A stretch of 35,454 nucleotides of DNA from Actinomadura kijaniata NBRC 14229 (GTDB lineage: Bacteria > Actinomycetota > Actinomycetes > Streptosporangiales > Streptosporangiaceae): contig NZ_BCQR01000132.1 in NCBI RefSeq assembly GCF_001552175.1, positions 1 through 35,454 of the forward strand, written 5' to 3'. The position numbers and the translations under genes are program-made. The notes under the pieces are model-generated. The model saw nothing but the letters and a program-made list of their open reading frames with translations, was not told the DNA's origin and made no database searches. Positions 1-8,708 of this stretch are shown here, one piece after another (position 1 is the stretch's first letter; each line of letters opens with the position of its first letter).

Positions 1-482
1 GGGCCGCGTGCCCCGGCGCGGCGGCGCGGCCCGGCGGGGCCGCGGGCGGCCGGGGGCGTTCCCGCACGAGCGTCGTGCCGTACCCCATCGATCGACCACC
101 TCACCGAACCGTCTCCGCCTGAGGTGGGAGACGGCCACCCAGCGATCACATCGATCACCGAATGTAACCGCCGCCGGGTGGGCTGCCGGGCTGCGGAACG
201 CCAAGCGGGCGCAGTGCTTTCCCCCGTCTGTGCACGCTGCCGGTAGATCGCCGGGCGGCCGCCCGGAGCCCGTTCCCCCGGATTTTCCGGGCCTCCGGCG
301 GCCGGGCCGCCACCGCATGGTCCACAAAAGGTCAAGATCAATGTTCTCAGTGCGTTGCCCCATCACCGAATGTCAGTGAATGATTGCGTTGCGCATCAGC
401 TCTCTCTGTGTGGTGATCTCGTGACTCTCCGCTTGACCGACCTCGTTCCCGACCGCGGCCTGCCCGGTGGGAGGGCCCCGGC
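1..482. other. Upstream region of the ATP-binding gene, no convincing gene
   Basis: No open frame here has a plausible start, ribosome site and protein character; the one long frame is Arg/Pro-rich low-complexity translation of GC-rich DNA. The part nearest the gene (about 330-430) is less GC-rich than its surroundings and probably holds the promoter. It contains a 12-nt direct repeat, listed separately. Confidence 0.5.
154..373 (+). repeat. 12-nt direct repeat ATCACCGAATGT (two copies)
   Basis: ATCACCGAATGT occurs at 154-165 and again at 362-373, both upstream of the ATP-binding gene. A one-base variant, ATCACCGAACGT, lies at 23577-23588 upstream of the DUF397 gene. The extended consensus is ATCACCGAAYGTMA. 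It looks like a regulator binding site rather than chance, but that is inference. Confidence 0.55.
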
Positions 483-881
483 ATGACCGCGGCGATGCAG
501 CGGCTCGGGGAACCCCTCACGCTGGCCCGGGACCGGCGGGCGGGGCAGGCCGCCCGCCGGACCGTGCGGGAGCGCGCGGCCGAGGTGGTCGCCGATCCCG
601 ACCTGCTGGACGACGTGGAGTTGATGGCCGCCGAGGCGATCGCCAACGCGGTGCTGCACGGGACCGGCCTCATCCGGGTCACCGTCGTGGTGGTGGCGGG
701 GGACGGCCGCCGCCTGCGGGTGGAGATCCGTGACGACGGCCCCGCCGGGGTGGACGCCGACCTGCGGCGCCGCGGCGACCACGGGCGGGGGCTCTCCGTC
801 ATCGACGCCCTGGCCGCCGAGTGGGGGCTGGAGCAGTCGCCCCGGGCCACGCACCTGTGGTTCGAGGTCGTCCTGCCCTAG
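483..881 (+). CDS. RsbW-like ATP-binding protein (HATPase_c)
   Basis: A 132-residue single-domain GHKL ATPase of the kind found in many paralogues in filamentous actinomycetes. The N box (EAIANAVLHG), G1 box (RDDGPAG) and G2 box (GRGLSVIDALAAEWG) are all present. Such proteins resemble anti-sigma factor kinases (RsbW/SpoIIAB); in Streptomyces similar ATPases often sit near XRE/DUF397 genes. The ATG at 483 is preceded by GGGAGGG. No partner anti-sigma antagonist or sigma gene is adjacent, so its target cannot be named. The stop codon TAG lies inside the CTAG target duplication of the element that follows. Confidence 0.88.
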   Translation: MTAAMQRLGEPLTLARDRRAGQAARRTVRERAAEVVADPDLLDDVELMAAEAIANAVLHGTGLIRVTVVVVAGDGRRLRVEIRDDGPAGVDADLRRRGDHGRGLSVIDALAAEWGLEQSPRATHLWFEVVLP

Positions 882-1061
882 GCCGTGTTTCAAAGCCCTG
901 GCCCACGGCGCTCGCCCCAGGGGCTCGCGCCTTACCAGGCCTTGGCGAGCGCGGCATCGCTTCGCGATCTGACCTGCGGGCCCTTGCCTTCGGCGTCGGG
1001 CCCGCAGGTCAGGTAACGCGCTCGCGTGCGTGGCTGAGGCCCACTTTGAAACAGGCCCTAG
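878..1061. mobile_element. MITE-like non-coding element with terminal inverted repeats
   Basis: The segment is bounded by CTAG at 878-881 and 1058-1061. Just inside are imperfect inverted ends: GCCGTGTTTCAAAG at 882-895 and, on the other strand, GGCCTGTTTCAAAG reading in from 1058. It holds no plausible gene. Internal palindromes include a perfect 13-bp stem (971-983 with 998-1010) and GCGCTCGCC/GGCGAGCGC (908-916 with 944-952). Length about 180 bp, TIRs ending in TGTTTCAAAG and a CTAG duplication fit a MITE mobilised by an IS5-family (IS427-type) transposase. The family assignment is inference. Confidence 0.7.
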
Positions 1062-1082
1062 CCGGCGGCGCGGCGCCGCGCC

Positions 1083-2813
1083 CTACGGGCGGGGCACGTT
1101 GCGCAGGTTGCTGCGGGCCATGTCGAGCATCTTGCCGACGCCGCCGTTCAGCACCGTCCTGCCCGCCGCCAGCGCGAACCCGCGGACCTGCCCGGCGGTG
1201 ATGTGCGGCGGGATGGACAGCGCGTCGGGGTCGGTGACGACGTCCAGCAGGAACGGGCCGCGCGAGTCCAGCGCGGTGGTCAGCGCGTCGCGGACCTCGG
1301 CGGGCTTCTCGACGCGCGCCGCGGGGATGCCGCACGCCTGCGCGATGGCGGCGTAGTCCACCTGCTCGTGGTCGGTCTCGTGGGACGGCAGCCCGTCGAC
1401 CATCATCTCCAGCTTGACCATGCCGAGCGAGGAGTTGTTGAACACGACCGTCTTGACGGGCAGGTCGTGCAGCTTCACCGTCAGCAGCTCGCCCATCAGC
1501 ATGCCGAGGCCGCCGTCGCCGGACAGGGAGACCACCTGCCGGTCGCGGTCGGCGAGCTGCGCGCCGATGGCGTGCGGCAGGGCGTTGGCCATGGAGCCGT
1601 GCCGGAACGAGCCGAGCACGCGGCGGCGGCCGTTGGGGGTGAGGTAGCGGGCGGCCCACACGTTGCACATGCCGGTGTCCACGGTGAACACCGCGTCGTC
1701 GGCGGCGAGGTCGTCCAGGACGGCGGCGACGTACTCGGGATGGATCGGGACGTGCCGGGCGATGTCGTGCGTGTAGGCGCCCACGACCTTCTCCAGGAGC
1801 CGGGCGTGCTCCCTCAGCATGGCGTCCAGGAACGCGGGGTCCCCCTTCTGCCGGATCCTCGGCAGGACCATCCGCAGCGTCTCGCGGACGTCGCCGTGCA
1901 CCGCCAGGTCCAGCGGGGTGCGGCGGCCCAGGCGGGTGGCGTCGTGGTCGATCTGCACGGTGTTCCGGCCGGGGAGGAAGTCCTCGTAGGGGAAGTCCGT
2001 GCCCAGCAGGACCACCAGGTCGGCCTCGTGCATGGCCTTGTAGCAGGCGCCGTAGCCGAGCAGGCCGCTCATGCCGACGTCGTAGGGGTTGTCGTACTGG
2101 ATCCACTCCTTGCCGCGCAGGGAGTGGCCGATCGGCGACAGCACCCTGCCGGCCAGCTCCATGACCTCGGCGTGGGCGCCGCGCACCCCCGCCCCGGCGA
2201 ACAGCATGACCTTCTCGGCCGCGTCGAGGCGTTCGGCGAGCGCCGCGACCTGGTGCTCGGGCGGCCGGACGACGCCCGGCCCGCCCGGCAGGACGGTGCG
2301 GCGGGTGGGCCCGGCGTCGAGCTGGGCGACGTCGCCGGGCAGGACCAGCACCGACACGCCGCCCCCGCCGAGCGAGGTCTGGATCGCGTGCTCCAGCAGC
2401 CGGGGCATCTGCCCGGCATTGCTGATCATCTCGCAGTAGGAGCTGCACTCCTCGAAGATCTTCTGGGGGTGGGTCTCCTGGAAGTAACCGGTGCCGATCT
2501 CCGCGCTGGGGATGTGCGAGGCCAGCGCCAGCACGGGCGCGCCGGAGCGGTGCGCGTCGTACAGACCGTTGATCAGGTGGGTGTTGCCGGGCCCGCAGCT
2601 TCCCGCGCAGACCGCCAGGCGTCCGGTCGTCTGCGCCTCGGCGGCGGCGGCGAACGCGCCCGCCTCCTCGTGCCGGACGTGGACCCACTCGATGCCGTCG
2701 GTGCGGCGCACGGCGTCCACGACCGGGTTGAGGCTGTCGCCCACCACCCCGTAGACGCGCTCGACCCCCGCGTGGCGCAACACCTGGATGAACTGCTCAG
2801 CAATGGTCCCCAT
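1083..2813 (-). CDS. poxB: Pyruvate dehydrogenase (quinone)/pyruvate oxidase PoxB
   Basis: A 576-residue ThDP- and FAD-dependent enzyme of the acetolactate synthase/pyruvate oxidase superfamily, expected to oxidise pyruvate to acetate and CO2 and pass electrons to the quinone pool. The N-terminal Pyr domain has the activating Glu in RHEEAGAFAA; the middle domain is the FAD-binding fold; the C-terminal PP domain has the ThDP/Mg motif starting at GDGGLGML and ending near NNSSLGM. The C-terminal tail resembles the amphipathic membrane-association tail of E. coli PoxB. I chose ATG at 2813 (MGTIAEQF); the frame extends 20 residues further to a TTG at 2873, but the family starts here. It lies 67 bp downstream of the DUF4032 gene in the same direction and may be the last gene of the sugar-importer operon. 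Confidence 0.9.
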   Translation of the reverse strand: MGTIAEQFIQVLRHAGVERVYGVVGDSLNPVVDAVRRTDGIEWVHVRHEEAGAFAAAAEAQTTGRLAVCAGSCGPGNTHLINGLYDAHRSGAPVLALASHIPSAEIGTGYFQETHPQKIFEECSSYCEMISNAGQMPRLLEHAIQTSLGGGGVSVLVLPGDVAQLDAGPTRRTVLPGGPGVVRPPEHQVAALAERLDAAEKVMLFAGAGVRGAHAEVMELAGRVLSPIGHSLRGKEWIQYDNPYDVGMSGLLGYGACYKAMHEADLVVLLGTDFPYEDFLPGRNTVQIDHDATRLGRRTPLDLAVHGDVRETLRMVLPRIRQKGDPAFLDAMLREHARLLEKVVGAYTHDIARHVPIHPEYVAAVLDDLAADDAVFTVDTGMCNVWAARYLTPNGRRRVLGSFRHGSMANALPHAIGAQLADRDRQVVSLSGDGGLGMLMGELLTVKLHDLPVKTVVFNNSSLGMVKLEMMVDGLPSHETDHEQVDYAAIAQACGIPAARVEKPAEVRDALTTALDSRGPFLLDVVTDPDALSIPPHITAGQVRGFALAAGRTVLNGGVGKMLDMARSNLRNVPRP

Positions 2814-2880
2814 GATCGGGAAAGTGCCCGGAAGGTCCCCGCTCAACCTCGTGGCCTGCTGTGATCCCCCCAACGCCGGG

Positions 2881-4113
2881 TCAGGGTTCGATCAGGTCCT
2901 CGGGGACCGTGGGCAGGACGGAGCGGCAGTAGTCGCGCGCCGCCTCGGTGGTGCCGACGTCGCGGCCGGTCTTCTCCGACAGGAACCAGCGGTGCTCCAG
3001 CACCTCGTGGAACAGCTCCACCTCGTCCAGCCGGCCGCGCAGCTCCTCGGGGATCGACCGGACGACCGGCTCGTAGACCTCGGCGAGCCACCTGTTGGCG
3101 GCGACGACCTCGGGGACGGGGTGCCCGGTCTCCTGCTCCAGCCAGCCCCGGTAGGAGGCGATGTCGTTGAGGAGGCGGCGCGCCTGGTTCTCCTCCGCCT
3201 GGAGGCCGGTGCGGGCGAACAGGATGCGGCGGTGGTGGCCGGGCTCGGCGACACGGGTCCGGACGCGCAGGCGGCTGCCGCCGTCGCCCTCGTCGGTGGC
3301 GACCAGCTCGACCTCGTCCACGTCGAAGCCGAGGGCGTTGATGCGGCGGAGCCGTTCGGCGATGCGGTAGCGCTGCTCCTCGGGGCGGATGGTCTCCTCG
3401 CGGGTCAGCTCGTCCCACAGCGCGGCGTAGCGGCGGACGGTGTCGTCGGCGACCGCGACCGGGTCCACCTCCGGCGGCAGCGTTCCGGCGGCCATCAGGT
3501 CGAACAGCTCGCCCGCGATGCGCTCGCGGGCCAGGTCCACGTCGTAGTGGCGCTGCCCCTCGCTCAGGGAGGGGTGCAGCTCGGCGGTCTCGGCGTCCAC
3601 CAGGTAGGCGGAGAACGCGCCCGCGTCCATGCGGAACAGCACGTTCGACAGCGAGCAGTCGCCCCACATGAAGCCCGCCAGGTGCAGCCGGACCAGCAGC
3701 TCGACCAGCGCGTCCAGCAGCCGGTCGGTCGGCTGGCCGCCGCGCGGGCGCGCGAACAGCGCCCGGTAGGAGGTGGAGTAGTCCAGGAACCGGGTGACCA
3801 GGATCGCGTCCAGGTCGCCGGGCCGGTCCACGACCGCGCCGGTCACCTCGACGGCCGGGACGCCGAGCTCGCGCAGGCGGCGCAGCAGCCGGTACTCGCG
3901 GCGGGCGAGGCGGTCGGCGAGCTCCTTGAGCGCGTAGACCTCGCCGCCCTCGGACACGAACCGCACCACGTGCCGGGACAGGCCGCGCTGCCGGATCTCC
4001 ACCAGGCGGTCTCCGGTCGTGGCGGGGGTCCACTCCGCCAGGGGTTCCCGCCAGGGGAGGTCCAGCAGCCCGGCCGCCGCCTCCCCCGGCGGGGTGAACA
4101 CGAAATGCATCAT
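2881..4113 (-). CDS. DUF4032 protein with kinase-like fold
   Basis: A 410-residue cytoplasmic protein of the DUF4032 family. Residues 35-180 read like a eukaryotic-type/aminoglycoside-phosphotransferase kinase core: Lys63 in YALKEL (beta-3 lysine), Glu73 (alpha-C position), Asp152 and Asn157 in GFMWGDCSLSNVLF (catalytic loop) and Asp173 in VDAETAE (DFG equivalent). The rest (about 220-390) is the family-specific part. The start codon overlaps the stop of the upstream ATPase gene as ATGA, so the two are probably translationally coupled. The link to a sugar importer suggests phosphorylation of an imported sugar, or regulation of the importer; this is inference. A second ATG follows immediately at 4110. 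Confidence 0.85.
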   Translation of the reverse strand: MMHFVFTPPGEAAAGLLDLPWREPLAEWTPATTGDRLVEIRQRGLSRHVVRFVSEGGEVYALKELADRLARREYRLLRRLRELGVPAVEVTGAVVDRPGDLDAILVTRFLDYSTSYRALFARPRGGQPTDRLLDALVELLVRLHLAGFMWGDCSLSNVLFRMDAGAFSAYLVDAETAELHPSLSEGQRHYDVDLARERIAGELFDLMAAGTLPPEVDPVAVADDTVRRYAALWDELTREETIRPEEQRYRIAERLRRINALGFDVDEVELVATDEGDGGSRLRVRTRVAEPGHHRRILFARTGLQAEENQARRLLNDIASYRGWLEQETGHPVPEVVAANRWLAEVYEPVVRSIPEELRGRLDEVELFHEVLEHRWFLSEKTGRDVGTTEAARDYCRSVLPTVPEDLIEP

Positions 4114-5396
4114 CCGGAGGGGGACTCGCCGGCCTTCGCCTCGGGCCGGCCGTTGCCGTTGCCGTCCTGCTGGGCGCGGCGCTGCGCCTCGCGCGCCCGG
4201 TCGGCGTGGCGGCCGAGGGCGGCGACGCGCTCCTCGTCGCGGGTGAGGTTCTCGCCGGTCGCCGGGTCGAAGATGTGGAGCTTGCCGGTGTCGATCCACA
4301 GCTCGGCCTCGTCCCCGGCCGTGATGAGGCTGGACGCGTCGAGCGCGACCACGGCCTGGGTGCGCAGCTGGTCGCTGTCCAGCTCGCGGGACAGGTCGCG
4401 CAGCTGGCCGGCCAGGTCCGCGGGGGCCTCGTAGGGGACGTAGGCGTACTGCTCGTTGCCGAGCCACTCGGTCACGTCCACCCGCACCCGGACGGTCGCG
4501 CCGCGCTGCCGCTTCTCGGCCGAGACCAGCTCGGCGTCCTCGAAGTCCTCCGGCCGGATGCCCACCAGCACGACCTGCCGGTCCCCGACGGCCTCGGCCT
4601 TGCGCGGGTCGTCCAGCGGGACGCGGCCGAGCGGGGTGTCCAGGTGGGTGCCGTCGAACGACGCCGGCAGGAAGTTCATCGACGGAGACCCGATGAACCC
4701 GGCCACGAACAGGTTGACGGGCTGCTCGTACAGCTCGCGCGGGCTGCCGACCTGCTGGAGCACGCCCTTGCGCAGCACCGCCACGCGGTCGCCGAGGGTC
4801 ATCGCCTCGGTCTGGTCGTGGGTGACGTAGACGGTGGTGACGCCGAGCCGGCGCTGCAACCGGGAGATCTCGGTGCGCATCTGGCCGCGCAGCTTGGCGT
4901 CCAGGTTCGACAGCGGCTCGTCGAACAGGAACGCGTCGGCCTGCCGCACGATCGCCCGGCCCATCGCGACGCGCTGCCGCTGGCCGCCCGACAGGTTGGC
5001 GGGCTTGCGGTCCAGGTGCTCGGTCAGCTCCAGCACCTCGGCGGTCTCGCGCACGCGGCGGTCGATCTCCTCGTTCGGCTTCTTGGCCAGGCGCAGCGGG
5101 AACGCGATGTTCTCGTACACCGTCAGGTGCGGGTACAGCGCGTAGTTCTGGAACACCATCGACAGGTTGCGCTCGCGCGGCGCGACCTGGTTGACGACGC
5201 GGTCGCCGATGCGCATCTCGCCGGAGGTGATGTCCTCCAGCCCGACGATCATGCGGAGCAGGGTCGACTTGCCGCACCCGGACGGCCCGACCAGGATCAT
5301 GAACTCGCCGTCCTGGACGTCCAGGGACACGTCCCGCACGGCCTTGAAGCCGTCGCCGTACTCCTTGACGATGTTCTTCATGGTGATGGCGGCCAT
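4110..5396 (-). CDS. Sugar ABC importer ATPase (MsmK/UgpC/SugC type)
   Basis: 428 residues. It has Walker A GPSGCGKST (37-45), a Q loop in VFQNYALYPHLT, the signature NLSGGQRQR, Walker B AFLFDEPLSNLD and the switch His in VTHDQTEAM, followed by the C-terminal TOBE/OB domains typical of carbohydrate importer ATPases. This makes it the energising subunit, expected as a homodimer under the two permeases encoded upstream. ATG at 5396 is preceded by AAGGGGAG. It sits 12 bp downstream of the MalG-like permease and overlaps the DUF4032 start by 4 bp. The charged Gly/Asn-rich tail after about residue 390 is longer than usual and probably unstructured. Confidence 0.95.
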   Translation of the reverse strand: MAAITMKNIVKEYGDGFKAVRDVSLDVQDGEFMILVGPSGCGKSTLLRMIVGLEDITSGEMRIGDRVVNQVAPRERNLSMVFQNYALYPHLTVYENIAFPLRLAKKPNEEIDRRVRETAEVLELTEHLDRKPANLSGGQRQRVAMGRAIVRQADAFLFDEPLSNLDAKLRGQMRTEISRLQRRLGVTTVYVTHDQTEAMTLGDRVAVLRKGVLQQVGSPRELYEQPVNLFVAGFIGSPSMNFLPASFDGTHLDTPLGRVPLDDPRKAEAVGDRQVVLVGIRPEDFEDAELVSAEKRQRGATVRVRVDVTEWLGNEQYAYVPYEAPADLAGQLRDLSRELDSDQLRTQAVVALDASSLITAGDEAELWIDTGKLHIFDPATGENLTRDEERVAALGRHADRAREAQRRAQQDGNGNGRPEAKAGESPSG

Positions 5397-5408
5397 GCCG
5401 GCTCCCCT

Positions 5409-6242
5409 TTATCCCTTGACGGCGCCGGACGTCAGCCCGGCCACGATGCGGCGCTGGAACAGCAGCACGATGACCACGACGGGGATCGTCACCACCACGG
5501 CGGCAGCGCAGATCGCGGTGGTGGGCTGCTCGAACTGCGACTCCCCGGTGAAGAACGCCAGCGCGGCCGGGACCGGCCGGGCGTTGCCGGTGGAGGTCAG
5601 CGAGATCCCGAACACGAAGTCGTTCCAGCAGAAGAAGAACGTCAGGATCGCGGCGGTGAACACGCCGGGCGCCGCCAGCGGAACGATCACCTTGCGGAAC
5701 GCCTGCCAGGTCGTCGCCCCGTCCACCTGCGCGGCCTGCTCCATCTCCCAGGGGATCTCCCGGAAGAACGCCGACAGGGTCCAGATCGCCAGCGGCAGCG
5801 CGAACGAGATGTAGGGGATGATCAGGCCCGGCCAGGTGTCGTACAGGCCGATGTCGCGCCACAGGTTGAACAGCGGGCCGACCAGCGACACCACCGGGAA
5901 CATCGCGATGGCCAGCGCGAACGACAGGATGATCTTCTTGCCGGGGAAGTCGAGGCGGGCGATGGCGTAGGCGACCAGGGTCGCGAACACCACCCCGACG
6001 AACGTGGCGATCAGCGAGATGCCGATCGAGTTGATCAGTGCCGAGGTGAACAGGTCCGTGGAGAAGACCGTGCGGTAGTTCTCCCACGTCCAGTCCCGGG
6101 GGAGGAACTTGGGGGCGTTGCCGATCTCGCCCGGCTGCTTGAAGGACAGCATCACGATCCACAGGATCGGGAAGACCGTCCAGATCAGGATCAGGGCCGT
6201 GGCGATGATCCACAGCACCCGGGAACGGCCCGACTCGCGCAT
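5409..6242 (-). CDS. Carbohydrate ABC permease, MalG/SugB type
   Basis: 277 residues with about six membrane segments and the cytoplasmic EAA coupling motif EQAAQVDGATTWQAFRKVIVP near residues 165-190, as in CUT1-family permeases. The N-terminal segment (LWIIATALILIWTVFPILWI) is the first transmembrane helix. The start codon shares one base with the stop of the upstream permease (TGATG), indicating coupled translation. Together with the MalF-like partner it forms the translocation pore. Nothing in the sequence fixes the substrate; the binding protein points to trehalose or a related glucoside. Confidence 0.95.
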   Translation of the reverse strand: MRESGRSRVLWIIATALILIWTVFPILWIVMLSFKQPGEIGNAPKFLPRDWTWENYRTVFSTDLFTSALINSIGISLIATFVGVVFATLVAYAIARLDFPGKKIILSFALAIAMFPVVSLVGPLFNLWRDIGLYDTWPGLIIPYISFALPLAIWTLSAFFREIPWEMEQAAQVDGATTWQAFRKVIVPLAAPGVFTAAILTFFFCWNDFVFGISLTSTGNARPVPAALAFFTGESQFEQPTTAICAAAVVVTIPVVVIVLLFQRRIVAGLTSGAVKG

Positions 6243-7180
6243 CAGCGGTCACCCCTCACCTGGGACAGGTCCACCCGGAACCCCTTGATGAAGATCGCGG
6301 CGATGATCACCACGGACAGGAACAGCAGCACCCCGACGGCGTTGCCCAGACCGATCGCGGTCCGGGTGATGGTCTGCTGGTAGGTCAGGAACGACAGCGT
6401 GGCCGTGTCCTCCTGGCCGCGCGTCATGACGAAGACGTTGTCGAACAGCCGCCAGGCGTCCAGGGTGCGGAACAGCACCGCCACCATGATCGCGGCCTTC
6501 ATGTTGGGCAGGATGACCCGCCACAGCCGCTGCCAGGCGGTCGCGCCGTCCACGGTGGCGGCCTCGGTGAGGTCGCGCGGCACCTGCGCCAGCCCGGCCA
6601 GCAGCAGCAGCGCGATGAACGGCGTGGTCTTCCAGATCTCCGACAGGATGATCACGAACAGCGCGGCCCAGCGGTCGGAGAACCAGGCGAAGTCGCCGAG
6701 GCCGAACCAGGGGTTGACGAACCCCGACTGCAGGTCGAACGCGTACCGCCAGGCGAACGCCGAGATGACGGTGACGATGCCGTAGGGCAGCAGGATCGAG
6801 GTGCGCAGGGTGCGGCGGGCGAAGATCGCTCGGTGCATCACCATCGCCAGCGCGAACCCGATCACCAGCTCGACCGCGACGGTGATCAGGGTGATGAGGA
6901 AGGTGGTGAAGACGTTCTGCCAGAACAGGCCGTCCGACAGCGCGGTGGCGTAGTTGCCGAGGCCGACGAAGCGGCGGTCGTCGGGGGCGGTGAGCCGGTA
7001 GCTGAACAGCGACAGGTACACCGCGTTGAACAGCGGGTAGCCCGTCACCAGCAGCATGACGATCACGGCGGGGGCCGACAGCAGCAGCCCGAGCCGGCGC
7101 TCGGCCTTCGTCCGGTCGGTGACCTTGGCCCGTCCGGTACGGGCGCGGGGCGCGGGGGCGGTTTCGAGTCCGACGCTCAT
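6242..7180 (-). CDS. Sugar ABC permease, MalF/SugA type
   Basis: 312 residues. A basic cytoplasmic N-terminus (about 35 residues) leads into the first helix (LLLSAPAVIVMLLVTGYPLF), followed by five more hydrophobic segments and an EAA loop, LTEAATVDGATAWQRLWRVI. This is the larger CUT1 permease subunit. It starts 13 bp after the substrate-binding protein stop and runs directly into the second permease. The ATG at 7180 was chosen; an overlapping ORF beginning MHHERR is in another frame and is a shadow. Confidence 0.95.
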   Translation of the reverse strand: MSVGLETAPAPRARTGRAKVTDRTKAERRLGLLLSAPAVIVMLLVTGYPLFNAVYLSLFSYRLTAPDDRRFVGLGNYATALSDGLFWQNVFTTFLITLITVAVELVIGFALAMVMHRAIFARRTLRTSILLPYGIVTVISAFAWRYAFDLQSGFVNPWFGLGDFAWFSDRWAALFVIILSEIWKTTPFIALLLLAGLAQVPRDLTEAATVDGATAWQRLWRVILPNMKAAIMVAVLFRTLDAWRLFDNVFVMTRGQEDTATLSFLTYQQTITRTAIGLGNAVGVLLFLSVVIIAAIFIKGFRVDLSQVRGDR

Positions 7181-7193
7181 GGTGCACCTGCCC

Positions 7194-8516
7194 TCACAGC
7201 AGCGCCTGGTCGCGCAGGACCTGGCGCACGAAGTCGGCGGAACGGCGCGGCGTGGTCTCGGGGTTCACCGAGGCGGGCGGATGCCAGCGGCTCTGGATCG
7301 CGCCCGACACGTCGCCGTAGTAGGGGGTGATGGGCCGGGGGGCGGCCGCGTCGATGGACTCGCGGATCAGCTTGGCCATCGGGAACTCTTTGTTGATCTC
7401 GGGGTCGTCGTAGACGGCGCGGCGGGCCGCCGGGTTCCCCGAGTCGATCATGTAGAACTTCATGTTCTCGGTGGAGGTGATGCACTTGACCGCGTCCACC
7501 GCGAGGTCCGGGTGCTTGCTGAACGCGCCGATCCCCAGCTCGATCCCACCGAAGGGGGGCTTGCTGGGCTGGTCGGCGCGGACCCTCGGGTAGCGGGCCC
7601 AGCCGATGTCGGCGGGGATGCTCTTGTCGATCACGCCGTCCTTGGCGTCGCCGTTCTCGGCCCGCCAGATGTAGCCCCAGTTGACCATGAAGCCGCCGTT
7701 GGGGGCGTTGAACAGCGAGCGCGCCTGCTCCTCGATGTCGGTGGACAGCGACGGGCTGGCCGCCCGGGACCGGGCGAGCTTGCCGATGACGCGCGCCGCC
7801 TCCCGGCCCGCCGGAGAGTCGATCTCGATGGTGGCGTCGTCGCCCTTCTCGGCGCTGCTGATGATGCGTCCGCCCGCCGAGGCGACCAGGGCGTTGACCC
7901 ACACCATGTAGCCCTCGTACTTGTTGCCCTGCGCGCCGACGGTGACGCCCGAGCGGACGGCGGCGTCGATCATCTTGTCCCAGGTGAAGTCGGGGGCGTC
8001 CGGGTCGACGCCCGCCTTCCGCACGGCGGACTTGCGGTACCAGAGGAGCTGCGTGTTGGCCCAGAACGGGGCGGCGTAGAGCCTGCCCTCCCAGGTGGAG
8101 TTCTCGACGGCGGGCTGGAAGACGTCCTGGACGAACTGGCCCTTCTCCTGCTCGCCGAACGGACGCAGGAAGCCGGCGTTGGCGGCCTCGGCGACGAACA
8201 CCGGGTCCAGGCTCATGATGTCGAGGCCGGAGTCCTTGGCGGCCAGCCGCCGGACGAGCTGCTCGCGCTGCTGGGTGGCGTCGTTGGGCAGCACCGAGGT
8301 CTGGATGCGGTACCTGCCGCCCGCCGCCTGGGTGCACTTGGCCGCGAGCTTGGCCTGCCCGCCGGAGTCGGGGTTGGTGTACCAGGTCAGCGTGGGGACG
8401 CCGCCGCTTCCGCCGCACGCCGCCAGTCCGCTGGCCAGCAGGGCCAGTGCCGCCGTGGCACGGGCCGCCCGCCAGGCGGGTCCGCGCCGCCCGCCCTTCC
8501 TCGCTCCCTCGACCAT
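7194..8516 (-). CDS. LpqY-like sugar-binding lipoprotein of ABC importer
   Basis: 440 residues from ATG 8516, which is preceded by GGGAGG; the frame is open 18 codons further but lacks a ribosome site there. A signal peptide ends in a lipobox (SGLAAC) with Cys34 as the lipidated residue. The mature protein is a family 1 solute-binding protein. Segments such as LTWYTNPD, GGRYRIQ, LDIMSLDPVFVAEAANAGF and LYAAPFWANTQLLWYR resemble, from memory, mycobacterial LpqY, the trehalose receptor of LpqY-SugABC. The gene is first in the importer operon. Trehalose (or maltose/trehalose analogue) uptake is therefore the best guess. Confidence 0.9.
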   Translation of the reverse strand: MVEGARKGGRRGPAWRAARATAALALLASGLAACGGSGGVPTLTWYTNPDSGGQAKLAAKCTQAAGGRYRIQTSVLPNDATQQREQLVRRLAAKDSGLDIMSLDPVFVAEAANAGFLRPFGEQEKGQFVQDVFQPAVENSTWEGRLYAAPFWANTQLLWYRKSAVRKAGVDPDAPDFTWDKMIDAAVRSGVTVGAQGNKYEGYMVWVNALVASAGGRIISSAEKGDDATIEIDSPAGREAARVIGKLARSRAASPSLSTDIEEQARSLFNAPNGGFMVNWGYIWRAENGDAKDGVIDKSIPADIGWARYPRVRADQPSKPPFGGIELGIGAFSKHPDLAVDAVKCITSTENMKFYMIDSGNPAARRAVYDDPEINKEFPMAKLIRESIDAAAPRPITPYYGDVSGAIQSRWHPPASVNPETTPRRSADFVRQVLRDQALL

Positions 8517-8708
8517 GGGCCCTCCCGAAACCTCCCACCACCTGCGGGTACGGTCTGCTCCGGGCCGCATGCGTGGCGGGACCGATCTCCATCAGAACAT
8601 CGGTCCTTTGGGCTGTCGAGACACGTTTTGTGCACGGTGCGAAAGAAGAAACCCATCTGTCACAACCGTCACGCCCGAAACATGATCAAGGGGTGACCGA
8701 AAAGGCGG

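Noticed and set aside
8..379. 123-codon frame at the window start
   Set aside because: Arg/Pro/Gly-rich low-complexity translation, no ribosome site, no recognisable domain.
4206..6383. 725-codon plus-strand frame
   Set aside because: Antisense shadow of the importer ATPase and permease genes; His/Asp/Gln-rich composition typical of the reverse frame of GC-rich genes.
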